Position numbers and translations under genes: made by a program
Part shown: positions 41,715 through 45,932 of the stretch, piece by piece
Numbering within the stretch: position 1 is the first letter of the stretch
How the letters are laid out: each line of letters opens with the position of its first letter
Source of the DNA: Bacteriovoracaceae bacterium
Lineage (GTDB): Bacteria; Bdellovibrionota; Bacteriovoracia; Bacteriovoracales; Bacteriovoracaceae
Length of the DNA stretch: 45,932 nt
Assembly (NCBI GenBank): GCA_947377285.1
Contig: CANCFT010000030.1
Location: 1-45,932 of the forward strand
Direction: 5' to 3'
Notes under the pieces: model-generated
What the model was told of the DNA's origin: nothing
The model's database searches: none
What the model saw: the letters and a program-made list of their open reading frames with translations, nothing else

Positions 41715-42605
41715 TTAAATCTTAATTTTTACTATTTTCATTATAACGTAAATGCCTGCTAAATCGAGAAGAACTGCTGCGATCAACATTATAAAACCAA
41801 TCAATGTTGTAAATAGTGGAGTCATTGAAGCAGGATCTTGAACATAATAAATTAAACCTAAAGCATAAGGCATGGCTCCAATAACCATTCCCTGAAACAT
41901 ACCAGATGCAGTTAGTGTATCAATTTTTTGTTGTAGTCTAACTCTTTCTCGAATAACTTCGACAATGGTATCAAATGTTTCTGCTAAATTACCTCCTGTC
42001 TCTCTAAGAATATTAATAGAAGAAACAAACATATCGTTGTCTTCAGTTGGCAGACGTTTCGCGAGATTTTCAAAACATTCTTCAAGTGGAACGCCAATTC
42101 TATTTTGTTGAAGGATTATATTAAATTCTTGAGATATTGGCGGAGGCATTTCATCAACAATCATTCCTAAAGATTGAGGAACAGATAAGCCAGCTCTCAA
42201 ACCATTAGCAAGCAGTTGCAGTCCATCTACCATTTGTCCAGAATAGGCAGTAATTCTTTTTTGGACCAAATGGTTAATGATAATTCTCGGTGCTTTAAAT
42301 CCGATAAAAGAAAACACCAGGCCCAAGAACGCACCAATGGCCCAAAGTTTTAATATTCCAAACATTAAAAAAGTCACTAGCCCTAACCCAACAGAAGAAC
42401 CAAGCAATATATATGTTAGTTTATCTTTAGGGATTTCAATAAATAGGAATTCTAACCTCTCCATTATGTAAGAACGTGTACCGTATGTTTGCTGTTCAAC
42501 CCAATCAAAAATATTAATTGAATATTTATAACTTAAAGCGAAGATCAATCCACCGACAATGAGGATGAGCCCCTTTAAGCCTATAAGATCAATAAATACA
42601 CTCAT
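41715..42605 (-). CDS. tadB: Tad pilus inner-membrane platform protein TadB
   Basis: The 296-residue type II secretion F-domain protein has N-terminal helices, the cytoplasmic F domain (about residues 120-245: MVDGLQLLANGLRAGLSVPQSL, ENLAKRLPTEDNDMFVSSI) and C-terminal helices. Family TadB motifs are clear. It anchors the pilus-assembly ATPase. It starts 1 bp after the ATPase stop. No TadC gene follows; the next gene is the RHS-like one. Confidence 0.9.
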   Translation of the reverse strand: MSVFIDLIGLKGLILIVGGLIFALSYKYSINIFDWVEQQTYGTRSYIMERLEFLFIEIPKDKLTYILLGSSVGLGLVTFLMFGILKLWAIGAFLGLVFSFIGFKAPRIIINHLVQKRITAYSGQMVDGLQLLANGLRAGLSVPQSLGMIVDEMPPPISQEFNIILQQNRIGVPLEECFENLAKRLPTEDNDMFVSSINILRETGGNLAETFDTIVEVIRERVRLQQKIDTLTASGMFQGMVIGAMPYALGLIYYVQDPASMTPLFTTLIGFIMLIAAVLLDLAGIYVIMKIVKIKI

Positions 42606-42606
42606 C

Positions 42607-44844
42607 TTATTTTTTCACCGGTGGCTTACCTGGAGGTGTAGAAGTTGAAGACCCATTCCCCGCTGCTGGTTTTACAACAGCAGCAGCTGAACTAACTGAG
42701 CCGACAACTGCAGGGGCAGTACCCGTAGCTGGTGGTGGCCTATTGCTAAATATTCCTCTCGGAACGTTGAATCCTTTCTTCTCTAAAACTTCAATAAATT
42801 TGGGAATAAAACCTGTCGCTTGAAACTCTCCAAGAATTTTCCCGTTTTTATCCATATCTTTTTGAACGTAAAGGAAAATATCCTGCAAAATCATCGTGTC
42901 GCCTTGAAGGCCTCCGATCTCAGTAATGTACATAATTTTTCTGCTTCCATCATCTAGCCGCGATTGTTGGATGATTAAATGCACGGCACCTGCGATCATT
43001 TCTTTTATTGCTCTTGCTGAAATTGAAGTTCCTGCATACTGAACTAAAGTTTCTAATCGACCAATACATTCTCGAGGATTATTTGAGTGGACAGTTGTCA
43101 TTGATCCATCATGACCTGTTCCCATTGCTTGAAGCATGTCTAATGTCTCACCGCCTCGGCACTCACCGACGACAATTCGATCTGGCCTCATTCTTAATGT
43201 TTGTTTAACAAGACATCGAATATCAATCGCTCCATCACCTTCTAATGAAGGAGGCCTTGTTTCAAGTCGAACAATATGTTCTTGTGGAAAATTTAACTCT
43301 GCCGAATCTTCACAGGTAATAATTCGTTCATTTGATTGAATAAATCCACCGAGAATATTTATCAAAGTTGTCTTCCCTGAACCAGTTCCCCCAGAAACAA
43401 TAATGTTTCGATGGGCCTCTACTGCAATCCGTAGAAAATCGGCCATACTTTCAGTCATTGATCCAAATTTAACTGCATCTTTGTATGTAAGTCGTTTATC
43501 GGGAAATTTTCGAATCGTAATTGTACACCCATCAATGGACGAGGGTGGAATAATGGCATGTACCCTTGAACCATCTCTTAACCTTGCATCTACATATGGT
43601 GTTTTTTCATCAATACGTCTCCCTATTGGGGCTACAATTCTTTCTATTACATTTAGTACTTGTCGATCATTAGTGAATGTAACATCTGAAAGTTTTAACT
43701 TACCACTTTGTTCATAATAAATTTTATAAGGGCCTACGACCATTACTTCCGAAACAGTCTTATCTCTTAATAAATCTTCGAGTGGACCAAGACCCAATGC
43801 TTCGTCTAAAATTTCTTTTACTATTTGATTCATGTCCTCTCTTGAACTAAGAATCGCTTTCGTATCTTCTTTGCCCAAAAGGTCCACAACAACTTTTTTA
43901 GTTTGCTCTTTTAAAATAATCTGTGCTTTAGGATCATTATCATCTGCTTTTTTTAAATCCATTTCTTCAACAAGTGCTTTATGAATCCTAGATTTTAAAT
44001 CTGTCCAGGGACTCTTGCCTCCTTTAATAGGAGCTCCATTTGCATCTTTTGCTTCGTCTTTTTTCCCACCAGCATCCGTTGGTTTGGTAAGTTTTTCTAA
44101 TGTTTTTAAAACATTTTTTTCATTTAGACGTCTAAGTGTATCTATAATTCCTTTTGCAAATGGCCCGTTTCTAGCAATGAGCATTACCGGTTTTTTTTGA
44201 TTGAGAGCGAGTGTGCAGTTTTGATCATCTTTTGCGACTGCAGAGAAAACTGGTTTTCCCAAAGTTTTAGCAATGACTTCATTCGTAACCGGATGACCGG
44301 CCTGGGACTGATTAACCACAAATTGGATCATATCTTTCGGAAACATCATTGTAACTAAATCTGAATACAAACGTTTTGTTTGATTGAGAGCTAAAATATC
44401 TGGAGTTACTATGACAAAAATTAATGTTGAGTATTCAAGTGCTTTTATTGCAAGTGGAGTTAACTCATTACCAGCATCGATTATTGTAATAGGGTAAATA
44501 TTTGTCACAGCTTTCAAAGTTCTTCCCAAGGCTTCTACTTCAATTCCATTTGAAGCCACGGGATCACTTGGCATTCCAATGTAATAAACATTTTGATTCA
44601 TACTTACAAATTGCTGAATAGAATTTGGGTCGATCGCACCTTTAAACTCAGCAAGTTCTTTAATGTTTTTCTTACCTTTCATTCCCGTAATAAAGTCCTG
44701 ATCACCACTAGCTTTTTGATCGAAATCTAAAAGCAATGTTTTAACTTTACCTTCGATAGCATAGGCAAATGCCAAATTAGCAGCAACTTGAGACTTGCCC
44801 AATCCACCCTTACCACCAATAATTGAAATTATATGTCCGGCCAT
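42607..44844 (-). CDS. TadZ-TadA (CpaE-CpaF) fusion pilus ATPase
   Basis: The 745-residue protein joins a ParA/MinD-type domain (residues 1-250; deviant Walker A GGKGGLGKS at 10-18, IIDAG at 121-125) to a CpaF/TadA secretion ATPase (about 285-700; Walker A SGGTGSGKT at 484-492, DRIVVGECRGGE at 555-566, TGHDGSMTTVHSN). A Pro/Ala/Ser-rich tail (about 705-745) ends the protein. TadZ localises the pilus machine and TadA powers it, so the fusion ties positioning to assembly. It is one uninterrupted frame, 2 bp after the secretin gene, whose last codons hold its AGGAG. Confidence 0.9.
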   Translation of the reverse strand: MAGHIISIIGGKGGLGKSQVAANLAFAYAIEGKVKTLLLDFDQKASGDQDFITGMKGKKNIKELAEFKGAIDPNSIQQFVSMNQNVYYIGMPSDPVASNGIEVEALGRTLKAVTNIYPITIIDAGNELTPLAIKALEYSTLIFVIVTPDILALNQTKRLYSDLVTMMFPKDMIQFVVNQSQAGHPVTNEVIAKTLGKPVFSAVAKDDQNCTLALNQKKPVMLIARNGPFAKGIIDTLRRLNEKNVLKTLEKLTKPTDAGGKKDEAKDANGAPIKGGKSPWTDLKSRIHKALVEEMDLKKADDNDPKAQIILKEQTKKVVVDLLGKEDTKAILSSREDMNQIVKEILDEALGLGPLEDLLRDKTVSEVMVVGPYKIYYEQSGKLKLSDVTFTNDRQVLNVIERIVAPIGRRIDEKTPYVDARLRDGSRVHAIIPPSSIDGCTITIRKFPDKRLTYKDAVKFGSMTESMADFLRIAVEAHRNIIVSGGTGSGKTTLINILGGFIQSNERIITCEDSAELNFPQEHIVRLETRPPSLEGDGAIDIRCLVKQTLRMRPDRIVVGECRGGETLDMLQAMGTGHDGSMTTVHSNNPRECIGRLETLVQYAGTSISARAIKEMIAGAVHLIIQQSRLDDGSRKIMYITEIGGLQGDTMILQDIFLYVQKDMDKNGKILGEFQATGFIPKFIEVLEKKGFNVPRGIFSNRPPPATGTAPAVVGSVSSAAAVVKPAAGNGSSTSTPPGKPPVKK

Positions 44845-44846
44845 TT

Positions 44847-45932
44847 TTATCGGCTCCTTTTTCTAAACTTTTTCTCAATTTCACTTGAACCTGTTGCTGC
44901 TGACTCTATAATTTCAGGAGTCACAAATATGACAAACTGAGTTCTACTTGTTGAATACCTTTTTGATTTAACAAATGAAAACAATGGAGTTCCCGCTTGA
45001 ACTGAAAGAGGATCCCCATCTTTATCAAAATCAGTGGACGTTTTATTTGTGACAACACCACCTATCACGGCAGAGTCCTGGGACTTCACTATGATTTCAG
45101 TATCAATTGTATTTTTTAAAGTTTGTGGAGGATTCGATCCTGAAGCTGCAGAAACCTCAATTGAAATTTTTAAACTAATTTTTTCTTCTTGCAACATCGT
45201 TGGCGTAACATTCATATTGAAACCGGCAGTAGCGACTCCTGCTTTGGCGTTATCTGTATTTCCAATTTGATATGGAATTGTCGTTTCTTTTTTTATAATT
45301 CCCGTTTTCTTTTCTTTAACAACCACAACGCCTGATTCAATTTCTCGAGCGTGACCTGCACTTTTTGCAGAATTTAGTTTTGGAAAAAGATGTGAAATGG
45401 TTGCTGCCAATGCACCACTTGAAGAAGTTGTTACACCACCACTATTACTTTTACCAATTCCAATCGATCCTCCATCACCACCGAGTGTTGGTGTCCATGT
45501 GAAGGCAAAAAGGCGATCATAGCCCTTTGTTAACTCCACAAACTGAGCCGTAATTTTAAAAAGTTTTTCCATTGCTGCTTGAGGTGGCTTCGAATTAAAA
45601 GTGATGAGCAATTCATAAAGATTTTTTTTAGTACTTTGAACTGCATCAGTTCTACGGGCTAAATTTTGAATTTGATCTGGTAAGTAAGCATTCACAATTT
45701 GCTGAATTCTTGCACCATCTTCAGTTTGAGTTCCGGAAACAACTCCTTCAATCCAATAACTACCGTTAACAACTCGAACCGTTACATCTTTATAATTACT
45801 TTTTTGAATTTCTTCTTGCATCTTTCTGGCGATAATTAATTGGGTCTGTGGCGAAAGTTCTACCAGTCTCAAAACATCTGCAAATTGCGGACGCTCAAGT
45901 ATGACTACTACTTTTCCAATGTCACTTGGAAC
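44847..45932 (-). CDS. Tad/Flp secretin (CpaC/RcpA-like), 5' part off the window
   Basis: At least 362 residues are readable. The frame is open to the edge, and the TTG at 45872 is internal, so the true start lies beyond the window. The visible part has a BON-like/N-domain segment (WIEGVVSGTQTEDGARIQQI), the secretin domain (IESGVVVVKEKKTGI, GFNMNVTPTML, QDSAVIGGVV) and ends with the TPLFSFVKSKR and VIFVTPEI core. It forms the outer-membrane gate for the pilus. It is the first visible gene of the tad operon. Confidence 0.9.
   Translation of the reverse strand, partial: VPSDIGKVVVILERPQFADVLRLVELSPQTQLIIARKMQEEIQKSNYKDVTVRVVNGSYWIEGVVSGTQTEDGARIQQIVNAYLPDQIQNLARRTDAVQSTKKNLYELLITFNSKPPQAAMEKLFKITAQFVELTKGYDRLFAFTWTPTLGGDGGSIGIGKSNSGGVTTSSSGALAATISHLFPKLNSAKSAGHAREIESGVVVVKEKKTGIIKKETTIPYQIGNTDNAKAGVATAGFNMNVTPTMLQEEKISLKISIEVSAASGSNPPQTLKNTIDTEIIVKSQDSAVIGGVVTNKTSTDFDKDGDPLSVQAGTPLFSFVKSKRYSTSRTQFVIFVTPEIIESAATGSSEIEKKFRKRSR

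Noticed and set aside
42607..44844. TadZ-TadA fusion as an artefact of a lost stop codon
   Set aside because: The joining region (residues about 250-290) is a plausible charged linker, the frame is continuous and both domains have intact motifs. It is kept as a true fusion, though a read-level check is still useful.

Overview
The window is AT-rich chromosomal DNA from a free-living, aerobic, diderm bacterium. Low G+C by eye, lipoprotein signals, a Tad-type secretin, a menaquinol-type bc complex and several sigma54-like sites together suggest the Bdellovibrionota, most likely a Bacteriovorax/Peredibacter/Halobacteriovorax relative. No marker gene proves this, so the placement is inference. No prophage, insertion sequence or CRISPR array was seen.

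Layout. 1-263: a minus-strand tRNA-Ala(UGC) followed by a boxA-like element, perhaps the front of an rRNA operon lying off the left edge; then a cyclophilin lipoprotein. 1074-8086 (minus): a haem-copper oxidase cluster, in transcription order ctaA-ctaB fusion, coxII, coxI, coxIII, dihaem cytochrome c lipoprotein, SCO1 and coxIV. 8139-10461 (plus): tryptophan 2,3-dioxygenase and a kynureninase-like enzyme, set between the two respiratory blocks. 10463-18201 (minus): membrane-anchored HEAT protein, Rieske protein, cytochrome b6-like subunit, extended subunit IV, octahaem cytochrome c, a second coxIII, a CPMC micro-membrane protein and a DUF420 protein. The two respiratory blocks would pass electrons from menaquinol through a bc complex and c-type cytochromes to an oxidase, with SCO1, CtaA-CtaB and perhaps DUF420 as maturation factors.

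18315-28622: a small membrane protein, an unrecognised transmembrane protein, a thiolase, a coiled-coil protein, a stand-alone FliG-C-like protein, then a tight minus-strand operon (winged-HTH regulator, AsmA-like protein, mtnA, Ppx/GppA, cNMP-binding protein) behind a pair of tandem palindromes, and a CLC antiporter. 28733-35277: an LPG-synthase-like membrane protein, and glmU-glmS-uvrD. 35473-38765: lon with a sigma32-like promoter, a CheY-like receiver and a small anchored protein.

38837-45932 (minus): two paralogous exported 60-residue peptides, each behind a GG-N10-GC sigma54-type promoter; a Cys-rich exported protein; a short YD-repeat (RHS) protein without a toxin tip; and the end of a Tad/Flp pilus operon (secretin, a TadZ-TadA fusion ATPase, TadB). 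The most unusual signals are the sigma54-linked peptide pair, the TadZ-TadA fusion, the bc complex (octahaem cytochrome, haem-ci cysteine, APWY in place of PEWY), the CoxI lacking the K-channel lysine, the stand-alone FliG-C protein and the tandem operator at 27395-27430.
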